From NCBI GenBank assembly GCA_002159155.1, contig LZRQ01000174.1:1-7414 (forward strand): a stretch of DNA of 7,414 nt, in the 5' to 3' direction. Shown piece by piece: positions 1-5,660 of the stretch. The translations under genes were made by a program, and so were the position numbers. Each line of letters starts with the position of its first letter. Position 1 is the first letter of the stretch. The stretch is from Firmicutes bacterium ZCTH02-B6 (GTDB lineage Bacteria > Bacillota > Limnochordia > Limnochordales > ZCTH02-B6). The notes below the pieces were generated by a model. That model ran no database searches, was not told where the DNA came from, and saw only the letters and a list, made by a program, of their open reading frames with translations.

Positions 1-889
1 CCTTGACGCTGTCCGCCCCCGCTTCGATGAGGGCCCGGGTGCCCTCCCCTGTGGACACATTGCCGGCGATGATGGCAACCTTGTGGCCAAACTCACCCTT
101 AAGCCACGCCACCATGTCCAAGACGGCCCGGGAGTGGCCGTGAGCAGTATCGACCACCAGCGCGTCGACTCCGGCGTCCACCAGCATCCGCGCCCGGGTC
201 TTGGCGTCCTTGCCCACGCCGACGGCGGCCCCGACCCGCAGGCGGCCTTTCTCGTCCTTGGCCGCGTTGGGGTACTTGCGCGCCTTCTCGATGTCTTTGA
301 TGGTGATGAGGCCCTTAAGGCGGAAGTTTTCATCGACCAGCGGCAGCTTCTCAATCCGGTGCCGGTGGAGGACCTGCTTGGCCTCCTCCAGGGTAGTGCC
401 CACGGGAGCGGTGATGAGGTTCTCCTTGGTCATCACGTTCGCGATGGGCTGGTCGTAGTCGGTCTCAAACTTGAGGTCGCGGTTGGTGAGGATCCCCACG
501 AGCCGCCCGGCTTCATCGGTGATAGGCACGCCGGAGATGCGGTAGCGAGCCATCAGGTCCAGGGCGTCCCGTACTCGATGCTGGGGATGAAGGTAGATGG
601 GGTCCACAATAATGCCGCTCTCAGAGCGCTTGACCTTGTCGACCTCGCTGGCCTGAGTTTCAGGGTCCAGGTTACGGTGGATGACGCCCATCCCGCCTTC
701 CCGGGCCAAGGCGATGGCCAACCGGCTTTCGGTCACTGTGTCCATCGCAGCGGACAAGAACGGGATGCTGAGGCGGATAGTGCGGGTAAGCCAGGTCGAC
801 GTGTCGACCTCGGCCGGCATGACCTCCGACATGCGCGGCACCAACGACACGTCGTCAAACGTCAACGCTTCGGGCAAAAACTTTTCCAC
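1..889 (-). CDS. guaB: IMP dehydrogenase, N-terminal 296 residues (cut by left edge)
   Basis: Converts IMP to XMP with NAD+, the first committed step of GMP synthesis in the cytoplasm. The visible protein closely follows Bacillus-type GuaB. It has the N-terminal LTFDDVSLVP (residues 9-18), SAAMDTVTES (46-55), a paired CBS regulatory module at about 94-205 (YRISGVPITDE, TAPVGTTLEEA, IEKLPLVDE, LKGLITIKDIEK), then return to the barrel with VGAAVGV (219-225), VVDTAHGHS (245-253) and AGNVSTGEGTRALIEAGA. The window ends just before the expected catalytic-cysteine loop (GPGSICTT in the family), so the active-site Cys and flap lie outside. I chose the GTG at 889 because GGGGGAGG lies 9 nt upstream and the reading aligns with GuaB from its first residues. 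It lies 38 bp downstream of the DUF1015 gene on the same strand but has its own promoter. About 190 C-terminal residues should follow outside the window. Confidence 0.97.
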   Translation of the reverse strand, partial: MEKFLPEALTFDDVSLVPRMSEVMPAEVDTSTWLTRTIRLSIPFLSAAMDTVTESRLAIALAREGGMGVIHRNLDPETQASEVDKVKRSESGIIVDPIYLHPQHRVRDALDLMARYRISGVPITDEAGRLVGILTNRDLKFETDYDQPIANVMTKENLITAPVGTTLEEAKQVLHRHRIEKLPLVDENFRLKGLITIKDIEKARKYPNAAKDEKGRLRVGAAVGVGKDAKTRARMLVDAGVDALVVDTAHGHSRAVLDMVAWLKGEFGHKVAIIAGNVSTGEGTRALIEAGADSVK

Positions 890-921
890 GCGCCGGGTCC
901 TCCCCCGCTGGAATTGCACCG

Positions 922-950
922 ATTATATCAAAGCCCCACAGGGGTGTCCA
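922..950 (-). promoter_or_regulatory. Predicted sigma-A-type promoter of guaB
   Basis: On the minus strand there is TGGACA (950-945, 5 of 6 matches to TTGACA), a 17-nt spacer, then a perfect TATAAT (927-922) preceded by TGA, which makes it an extended -10. Transcription would start near 915, giving a leader of about 26 nt before the GTG at 889. The TG of the extended -10 is part of the DUF1015 stop codon (TGA, 930-928), so the -35 and spacer sit inside the end of that gene. The spacer holds a short CCCC-ACA-GGGG inverted repeat (934-944) that may only reflect coding for Pro-Val-Gly. The spacing and box matches are seen directly; activity is inferred. Confidence 0.7.
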
Positions 951-2259
951 GTTGGGCCATGACGAGCCCCGTCAATAGCTTGGGGTAAAAGTACGTGGAC
1001 TTTTGCGGCATCACGTGGCCGGCCAGCGCAATGTCCCGCACCGCCTCCGCCGGCGTCGGGCGCAGCAAAAACGCGGCCAGTCCCTCGCCCCGGTCGACGG
1101 CTGCCACGGCTTCGGCGGCGTCGCGAGTGTAAGCGAGATAGACGCCCGAGCCTTGGGCAGCGACGTCGAGGCCGGCTCCCAGCGGCAGCGCGAGCCCGTG
1201 CAGCACCGCCACATCCAGCGCCCGCCACGCGTCCGGCTTGCCGACAGTGGCCTTGTGCCACGCCTCCCTGTCGGTCAAGCGGGCGACCCAGCCGCGGCCC
1301 TTCCCCGTGTACACCCCAAAGCCCGGGTCAGGCCCGAGGCCCTCTAAGCCCGACAAAAGCGCCGCCGCCGCGTCCCGGCCGGCGGTTTCCACCGGCTTCA
1401 AGGAAAAGGCGCCCGCGAGGCGCCGCAAGAGCTCATCCGCGGTGAGGTCGCTTGTGCCCCGCAGGATGCGATGGGTCGCGAAGACCGAGAGGCCGCGGGA
1501 AGCCAGGTCGACCAACACCATCAGCACGTAGTTGGCAGCGGCGTCAGCCGCCGCACCCGCTGCGTCCGCCGCCGCCGCACCGGACGCGCGAGCAAGTCGC
1601 TCGCGCTCCTCGTCACGAAAGGCGAGGGCCGTCTCGTAGCGGTGATGACCGTCGGCGATAACGATGCGGGCAGGCGCCAGTGCCGCCTGCACCGCCGCCA
1701 CCACGTCGGGATCGTCCAGCACCCACATGCGGTGCTCCACCCCGTCCCGGTCGTCCACGGCCATCGCGGGCGGGCCCTGGCAGGCGCTCGCCAGCAAGTC
1801 GTCCAACGGCTGCGCGGCGCCAAAGTGCAAGCCAAAGACCGGGCTCAGGTGGGTGCGGGTCGCGCGCAGGAGCTGCAGCCGGTCTTCCCTGGGCTTGGCC
1901 AGCGTGCGCTCGTGGGGATACACGACCCCTTCGCCGTAGGCCGCCAGGCGCACCATCCCGGTCAATCCCCAGCGCACTAGTGCTTCCCCGCTGGGTCCCC
2001 GGTACGTCTGCCGGTAGGCATAAAAGGCTGGCCGGGCTTCCCGCCCAAGGATCCCGGCGTCGATCCATTGCTTGAGGCGGGCGGCAGCCTGGCTATAGCC
2101 ATCGTCGGGCAAATCGACCCGGACAATGTTGTAGGGGCTCTGGGCGGCCAGGCGCTGCCGCTCAGCAGCGTCGATGACGTCATAGGGCGGGGCGACAAGG
2201 TCCCGCAGGGCGCCGGCGCCAGTACTGTAGCGCAGGCCGCGGAAGGGCTTTACGTCCAA
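928..2259 (-). CDS. DUF1015 family protein of unknown function
   Basis: The 443-residue protein matches the DUF1015 family (COG4198) across its length. Hallmarks are the N-terminal VKPFRGLRYS, LVAPPYDVI (residues 21-29), PYNIVRVDLP, VYPHERTL (113-120), the signature IADGHHRYETAL (201-212) and the NYVLMVLVDL...GLSVFATHRIL stretch. The invariant His-His-Arg-Tyr-Glu cluster suggests a catalytic or ligand site, but the biochemical role is not established to my knowledge. It looks soluble, with no signal peptide or membrane segment. I chose the TTG start at 2259 because AAAGGAG lies 9 nt upstream and the conserved family N-terminus begins right after it. An in-frame GTG at 2301 would add 14 unconserved residues and would place this Shine-Dalgarno inside the gene. 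An Ala/Asp low-complexity insert lies at residues 225-243 (about 1531-1587). The gene is divergent from ackA and is followed by guaB. Confidence 0.88.
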   Translation of the reverse strand: MDVKPFRGLRYSTGAGALRDLVAPPYDVIDAAERQRLAAQSPYNIVRVDLPDDGYSQAAARLKQWIDAGILGREARPAFYAYRQTYRGPSGEALVRWGLTGMVRLAAYGEGVVYPHERTLAKPREDRLQLLRATRTHLSPVFGLHFGAAQPLDDLLASACQGPPAMAVDDRDGVEHRMWVLDDPDVVAAVQAALAPARIVIADGHHRYETALAFRDEERERLARASGAAAADAAGAAADAAANYVLMVLVDLASRGLSVFATHRILRGTSDLTADELLRRLAGAFSLKPVETAGRDAAAALLSGLEGLGPDPGFGVYTGKGRGWVARLTDREAWHKATVGKPDAWRALDVAVLHGLALPLGAGLDVAAQGSGVYLAYTRDAAEAVAAVDRGEGLAAFLLRPTPAEAVRDIALAGHVMPQKSTYFYPKLLTGLVMAQLDTPVGL

Positions 2260-2530
2260 GATTCGACACTCCTTTGGCAACGCACTTCCAGGCCGCGGCA
2301 CGTCCCGTCGCCGGCAAAGCGGCGCTCCCCCTCTCCGCCGAGGCGGAAACCCCCGGCAGCGAAGCAGGGAGCTGGTCGTTGCGACTCGAATGTTGGCGAC
2401 GGCTGGCCATGTTTCTCCCTAGAGGCGGCAGGTGCGCCGCGGCGTGCGGTGTTACCGGGAGGTTCGCCGGGGGCCTTATCCGCTCCTTTTCCATTGGGGA
2501 GACTGTCAGCCGGGGAGGGACGCCCGCCGG
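2260..2530. other. Divergent intergenic region, DUF1015 gene / ackA
   Basis: These 271 bp must hold the promoters of both divergent genes, but I find no -35/-10 pair I would defend on either strand. Recognisable parts are the DUF1015 Shine-Dalgarno (AAAGGAG on the minus strand, near 2269-2275), the ackA Shine-Dalgarno (GGGGAGGGA, 2512-2520, 10 nt before the GTG), a short inverted repeat at 2334-2347 and a 10-bp GC palindrome CGCCGCGGCG at 2435-2444. No tRNA, riboswitch or T-box shape is apparent. Open frames through it are short and compositionally random. Confidence 0.6.
2334..2347. repeat. Short inverted repeat TCCGCC-GA-GGCGGA
   Basis: Six-base arms are separated by two bases. As RNA it would form a 5-bp stem with a CGAG tetraloop (or CUCG on the other strand). 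It lies about 75 bp upstream of the DUF1015 start and 184 bp upstream of ackA. It could be a regulator site or a hairpin in a leader; with arms this short in GC-rich DNA, chance is quite possible. No T-run follows on either strand, so a terminator is unlikely. Confidence 0.3.
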
Positions 2531-3733
2531 GTGAAAGTCTTTGTGCTCAACTGCGGCAGTTCGTCGGTCAAATACAAGCTCTATGATATGGCACCCGGCC
2601 GTGTCCCGGCGGTGGTGGCCTCCGGCAAAGTCGAGCGCGTCGGCACGGATACAGCCATCATTACCCACCGTCAAGGGACGGCGCAGCGGCAGGTTACCCG
2701 CCCGGTGTTTCACCACTACGAAGCGATCCAGTTGTGCCTGGCGATGCTGACGGGCGACGGCGGGGCCATCGAGGCCACCGCGGTGGACGCCGTCGGGCAT
2801 AGGGTCGTGCACGGCGGTGAGCTGTTCCGAGAAGCGGTGGTCGTCACGCCGGCAGTGAAGGAAGCCCTCCGCCAGCTCAACGACTTGGCGCCGCTGCACA
2901 ACCCCCACAACCTTGCGGGCATCGAGGCAGCCGAGGCCCTCCTGCCCCACGCGCCCCAGGTGGCGGTGTTCGACACGGCCATGCACGCTCGCATGCCGGC
3001 CCATGCGTATCTCTACGGCATCCCATACGAGCTTTACGAGCGCCACGGGATACGACGCTACGGGTTCCACGGGATCTCCCACAAGTACGTGGCCCACCGG
3101 GTCGCAGAGAGGCTTGGGCGCCCCGTAGAATCCCTCCGGATCATCTCGTGCCACCTGGGCAACGGCGCGAGCGTGGCCGCGATCCGAGGCGGCGTCTCGG
3201 TCGACACGTCCATGGGCTTCACGCCCCTCGAAGGACTCCTCATGGGTACCCGTTCCGGCGACATCGACCCAGGCGCCTTGATCTACCTGATGGCTCACGG
3301 AGACTTGAGCCTAGCCGACCTAAATGCCCTTCTCAACCGTCAAAGCGGTCTTAAGGGCATTTCGGGGCTTTCCGGGGACATGCGGGACATCGAGGCGGCG
3401 ATGGACGCGGGCGATGACCGGGCCCGGCTCGCCTTTGACATGTACGAGTACCGGGTCCGCAAGTACATCGGCGCCTACGCGGCCGCCATGAACGGCGTCG
3501 ACGCGATCGCCTTCACGGCCGGCATCGGGGAGCACTCTCCGCGCCTTAGGCAAAAGATATGCGCCGGTCTCACGTATTTGGGCGTGCGGCTGGATGAGGC
3601 GCAAAACGCGGCCGCGGCCGGGGAAGCGGAGATTTCCGCTCCTGGTTCCAGCGTGCGGGTATTCGTCATCCCGACCGATGAAGAGCTCGTCATTGCGCAG
3701 GATACGGTAGCCCTCCTGGCCGCTCGCCGGTAA
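2531..3733 (+). CDS. ackA: Acetate kinase
   Basis: Reversibly transfers phosphate between ATP and acetate to give acetyl phosphate. It is cytoplasmic, and with phosphotransacetylase it links acetyl-CoA to ATP formation. At 400 residues it has the usual family length. Residues match the positions known from the Methanosarcina thermophila enzyme: N7, S10, S12 and K14 in NCGSSSVKYK; R91 in VGHRVVHGGE; H123 in LAPLHNPHN; D148 in VAVFDTAMH; H180 in YGFHGISHKYV; N211 in SCHLGNGASV; R241 in GTRSGDIDPG; the AFTAGIGEHS loop (327-336); and E384 in PTDEE. All are intact, so the enzyme should be active. The GTG at 2531 is chosen because homology begins there and GGGGAGGGA lies 10 nt upstream; upstream in-frame codons give unrelated sequence. 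No pta gene is adjacent. It converges on the DUF502 gene with a 3-bp gap. Confidence 0.97.
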   Translation: MKVFVLNCGSSSVKYKLYDMAPGRVPAVVASGKVERVGTDTAIITHRQGTAQRQVTRPVFHHYEAIQLCLAMLTGDGGAIEATAVDAVGHRVVHGGELFREAVVVTPAVKEALRQLNDLAPLHNPHNLAGIEAAEALLPHAPQVAVFDTAMHARMPAHAYLYGIPYELYERHGIRRYGFHGISHKYVAHRVAERLGRPVESLRIISCHLGNGASVAAIRGGVSVDTSMGFTPLEGLLMGTRSGDIDPGALIYLMAHGDLSLADLNALLNRQSGLKGISGLSGDMRDIEAAMDAGDDRARLAFDMYEYRVRKYIGAYAAAMNGVDAIAFTAGIGEHSPRLRQKICAGLTYLGVRLDEAQNAAAAGEAEISAPGSSVRVFVIPTDEELVIAQDTVALLAARR

Positions 3734-3736
3734 GGG

Positions 3737-4381
3737 CTACCCATCCAGGGAGCGCCCCCCGTCTTCCGGACCATTGGGCATAATGACGCCGCCGGAGACG
3801 ATGATCTTAAACGCCTCCTCGGGCGTCATATCCAACCGGATCAACTCCCGCTCCGGAGCGATGACAAAGAAGCCGGACGTCGGGTTGGGGGCGGTGGGCA
3901 CAAAGACGGTCTTGACGGGTTCCGAAAAGTGCGCCGCGATCAGGCCCCGGCCCTCGTTGGTCACAAACCCGATGGCCCACAGCCCTGGCCGTGGGTGCTG
4001 GAGCAGCACCACCTCCCGAAACGAGGTGCGCTTGACGCCGAAAGCCTCGATGACCTGCTTGACGCCGGTGTAAATGGGGCGCACGACGGGGAACATGAGG
4101 AGCAGGCGCTCGCCGGCCGCCACGAGCCGGCGCCCGATGACATTGGTAGCCACCATACCCACCAGCATCAGCACGACCACCGTCAAAACCAGGCCAACTC
4201 CGGGGATATGGCGCGGCTCGCCCGTAACAAGACCGATCACCCACGCTAGAAACGCGCCCAGCGTGGTCTCCACCGTGCGGAACACGAGCCACAGAACCCA
4301 AATGGTCACCACCAACGGTAAGGACACAAACACGCCTGTGATGAAATAGTTACGGAAGAGCGTGACCAGTCTGTTGGCCAT
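3737..4381 (-). CDS. DUF502 family integral membrane protein
   Basis: The 214-residue protein matches the DUF502 family (COG2928) in length and motifs; its function is not established. Two strong membrane segments are visible: about residues 13-34 (GVFVSLPLVVTIWVLWLVF region) and about 60-83 (GVGLVLTVVVLMLVGMVATN region), with a weaker hydrophobic stretch at 41-53 between them. The conserved soluble part follows: PVVRPIYTGVKQVIEAF (98-114), the SFREVVLLQHPRPGLWAIGF block (120-139), VPTAPNPTSGFF (161-172) and MTPEEAFKIIVSGG (185-198). The start is the ATG at 4381, with AAGGGG 7 nt upstream. It is divergent from the AI-2E-family gene across a 57-bp spacer and convergent with ackA. Its own promoter is not clear; it may lie further upstream, inside the start of the neighbouring gene. 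Confidence 0.9.
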   Translation of the reverse strand: MANRLVTLFRNYFITGVFVSLPLVVTIWVLWLVFRTVETTLGAFLAWVIGLVTGEPRHIPGVGLVLTVVVLMLVGMVATNVIGRRLVAAGERLLLMFPVVRPIYTGVKQVIEAFGVKRTSFREVVLLQHPRPGLWAIGFVTNEGRGLIAAHFSEPVKTVFVPTAPNPTSGFFVIAPERELIRLDMTPEEAFKIIVSGGVIMPNGPEDGGRSLDG

Positions 4382-4397
4382 TCCCCATCCCCTTCTG

Positions 4398-4406
4398 TGC
4401 TATAAT
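4398..4406 (+). promoter_or_regulatory. Extended -10 promoter for the AI-2E-family gene
   Basis: TGC-TATAAT: a perfect -10 hexamer (4401-4406) with a TG extension (4398-4399). No good -35 lies at 16-18 nt; TTGGCC at 4374-4379 is too distant (21 nt). The extended -10 may compensate. Transcription would start near 4413, leaving a leader of about 26 nt with GGGGGG (4425-4430) as the ribosome-binding site before the TTG at 4439. The proposed start site falls inside the adjoining palindrome. Confidence 0.55.
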
Positions 4407-4421
4407 GGAAGTCAGACTTCC
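4407..4421. promoter_or_regulatory. Perfect 15-bp palindrome, candidate operator
   Basis: GGAAGTC-A-GACTTCC: two perfect 7-bp arms around one central base, directly abutting the -10 box and covering the predicted transcription start of the AI-2E-family gene, in a 57-bp spacer between divergent genes. Placement and symmetry are typical of a repressor site. The GT-N3-AC core fits the general layout of FadR-subfamily GntR operators, but other dimeric regulators could fit equally; no regulator gene is in the window. Symmetry is seen directly; function is inferred. Confidence 0.5.
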
Positions 4422-4438
4422 CCTGGGGGGCCGGCGCT

Positions 4439-5494
4439 TTGGCCGTCGCCGTCAACTACCGCAAGGTCGCGCTGTTGGCCGTTCTCGCCCTGGTCGTTGT
4501 CTTTCGCCGGCCGGTGTTGGCGGCCGTACTTCCCTTCCTGGTCGCTTTCGTTCTGGCTCACCTGATCGATCCGGCCGTCAACTCCCTGCAACGCCGCTTA
4601 CGGTTTCCGCGTCCGGTGGCGACAAGCGTCACCTTGGTGCTGCTGGTCGTGGTCGTGGGAGGAGCCCTCGTCTGGGTTGCGACCAACGTGTACAACGAAC
4701 TCCTCGACCTGGCCACGTTGCTCCCGGCGCACCAGCGCACCGCCATGCGGGTCGCCAACGACTTGCTCCAAAGCATCGAAGAGCTCTTTCAGTCCGTCCC
4801 GGAAGAAGTCACGGCCTACCTGCGCGAAAGCCTGAACAGCCTCTCGCAAGGCTTCATGGAGTTCGTCGCCAACTTGACCAACCGCCTGCTGGGCACCGTC
4901 GCGGCCCTTCCAAGCGCGGCGGCCATCTGGGTCATCATCATGCTGGCGACCTATTTCTTTTCCACCGACCGCGAAACCGTCAACAACACCTTGCTGCGTC
5001 TCGCTCCGGCACACTGGCGGCCCCGCATCGCGGACGCCCGGGACAAGGTGCTGGTGGACCTAGGCGGGTTTTTGCGGGCGCAGGTGGTCATGCTGTTCAT
5101 CAGTACCACCATCGCGGCGGTCGGCCTCGTCTTGATCGGCACCCGCTACTGGATGGTCCTCTCGCTGATCCTCGGCATCTTGGATGTCATCCCCGTTCTT
5201 GGCCCCGGGCTGCTTCTGTTTCCCTGGGCGGGCATCAGCCTCTTTCTTGGCAACCTCCCCCAGGCGGTGCAACTTGTGGGTATCTTTCTGGTCATGTTCG
5301 CCGCCCGTAACCTGTTGCAAGCCAAAGTTTTGGGCGATTCCGTGGGCATGCACCCGCTGCTGATGCTGATCGCCCTGTGGGTCGGGATCGTCGTCTTCGG
5401 CGTCTACGGCATCCTCATCGGCCCGATCCTGGCCATCATCGCCAAGGCTTTGGCCAACGCCGGCATCATCCCTCTCCCGGGCCGAGACGGCTGA
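4439..5494 (+). CDS. AI-2E family (UPF0118) membrane transporter, YtvI-like
   Basis: A 351-residue polytopic membrane protein of the AI-2E/PerM/UPF0118 family (PF01594). Hydrophobic segments lie at about 10-22, 28-43, 62-83, 160-176, 214-233, 238-255, 258-290 and 305-336. A long amphipathic loop at about 85-158 is typical of the family. Conserved blocks include GGFLRAQVVM (209-218), ILDVIPVLGPGLLLFPWA (247-264), GDSVGMHPLLMLIALWVG (299-316) and VYGILIGPILAI (322-333). The Pro-Val-Leu-Gly...Pro-Trp-Ala pattern and the GLHPL-like motif resemble the sporulation protein YtvI more than the autoinducer exporter TqsA, so quorum-signal transport should not be assumed. Some family members act as ion or proton antiporters. 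The TTG at 4439 is chosen because GGGGGG lies 8 nt upstream, a promoter sits at the right distance, and no better in-frame start is near. It appears monocistronic. Confidence 0.88.
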   Translation: MAVAVNYRKVALLAVLALVVVFRRPVLAAVLPFLVAFVLAHLIDPAVNSLQRRLRFPRPVATSVTLVLLVVVVGGALVWVATNVYNELLDLATLLPAHQRTAMRVANDLLQSIEELFQSVPEEVTAYLRESLNSLSQGFMEFVANLTNRLLGTVAALPSAAAIWVIIMLATYFFSTDRETVNNTLLRLAPAHWRPRIADARDKVLVDLGGFLRAQVVMLFISTTIAAVGLVLIGTRYWMVLSLILGILDVIPVLGPGLLLFPWAGISLFLGNLPQAVQLVGIFLVMFAARNLLQAKVLGDSVGMHPLLMLIALWVGIVVFGVYGILIGPILAIIAKALANAGIIPLPGRDG

Positions 5495-5532
5495 CCTCTC
5501 CAGAAACGCAACCAGAACAAGATCCTCACGCC

Positions 5533-5553
5533 GCGCCTGCCATGCAAAGGCGC
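5533..5553. repeat. Inverted repeat GCGCCT / AGGCGC
   Basis: Six-base arms (5533-5538 and 5548-5553) with a 9-nt loop, 39 bp after the AI-2E-family stop codon. It lies just before a stronger hairpin. Its right arm overlaps 5544-5552, which can also pair with 5614-5622 (GCAAAGGCG / CGCCTTTGC), so the two pairings are mutually exclusive. Confidence 0.4.
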
Positions 5554-5556
5554 AGA

Positions 5557-5586
5557 CGGTCTCCCCCGCTCGCGCAAGGGAGACCG
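5557..5586. terminator. Hairpin between convergent genes, possible bidirectional terminator
   Basis: CGGTCTCCC (5557-5565) and GGGAGACCG (5578-5586) form a perfect 9-bp GC-rich stem with a 12-nt loop. It lies between the stops of the AI-2E-family gene (5494) and the PpiC gene (5650), where transcripts from both strands should end. No T-run follows on either strand, so it is not a textbook intrinsic terminator; it could pause polymerase or protect the 3' end. The pairing is seen directly; the terminator role is inferred. Confidence 0.45.
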
Positions 5587-5641
5587 CCATCGCCTTGATT
5601 GTCGGCACGCATCCGCCTTTGCCCGCCCGCGCCGCTCTCCG

Positions 5642-5660
5642 TCGGGCGCTTACCGCCCGA
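5642..5660 (-). repeat. Hairpin overlapping the PpiC gene stop codon
   Basis: TCGGGCG (5642-5648) and CGCCCGA (5654-5660) form a perfect 7-bp stem with a 5-nt loop. On the minus strand the loop contains the TAA stop (5652-5650) of the PpiC foldase gene. No T-run follows in the minus direction. It may contribute to transcript termination or 3'-end stability, or it may be a coding coincidence, since the upstream arm encodes the last residues of the protein. Confidence 0.35.

Noticed and set aside
83..988. Plus-strand open frame of 301 codons opposite guaB
   Set aside because: The minus strand reads as clear IMP dehydrogenase; this frame is its antisense shadow and matches no family I recognise.
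2260..2301. Alternative GTG start for the DUF1015 gene at 2301
   Set aside because: It would add 14 residues without family conservation and has no good Shine-Dalgarno; the TTG at 2259 has AAAGGAG at ideal spacing.
2452..2482. TTACCG-17-CTTATC as an ackA promoter
   Set aside because: Only about half or fewer of the consensus bases match in each box; such matches are expected by chance.
2274..2534. 86-codon plus-strand frame in the intergenic region before ackA
   Set aside because: It starts at a TTG with no Shine-Dalgarno next to the DUF1015 ribosome-binding site and has a random composition. Only its last 41 codons were kept as a weak finding.
2180..3298. Long open frame of 372 codons on the minus strand across ackA
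   Set aside because: It is antisense to ackA, whose frame carries every catalytic motif, and its translation has the His/Arg/Asp-rich look of a GC-rich shadow frame. It also runs across the intergenic region into the DUF1015 gene start.
4450..4455. TTGACG on the minus strand as the -35 of the DUF502 gene
   Set aside because: A good hexamer, but 17 nt downstream the sequence is GGCCCC, so no -10 is present. The nearby TATAAT read in reverse would place transcription at the ribosome-binding site.
4439..5494. Reading the AI-2E-family gene as a quorum-signal (AI-2) exporter
   Set aside because: The family name is historical. The sequence style is closer to YtvI, and no luxS or lsr gene is in the window to support signal transport.
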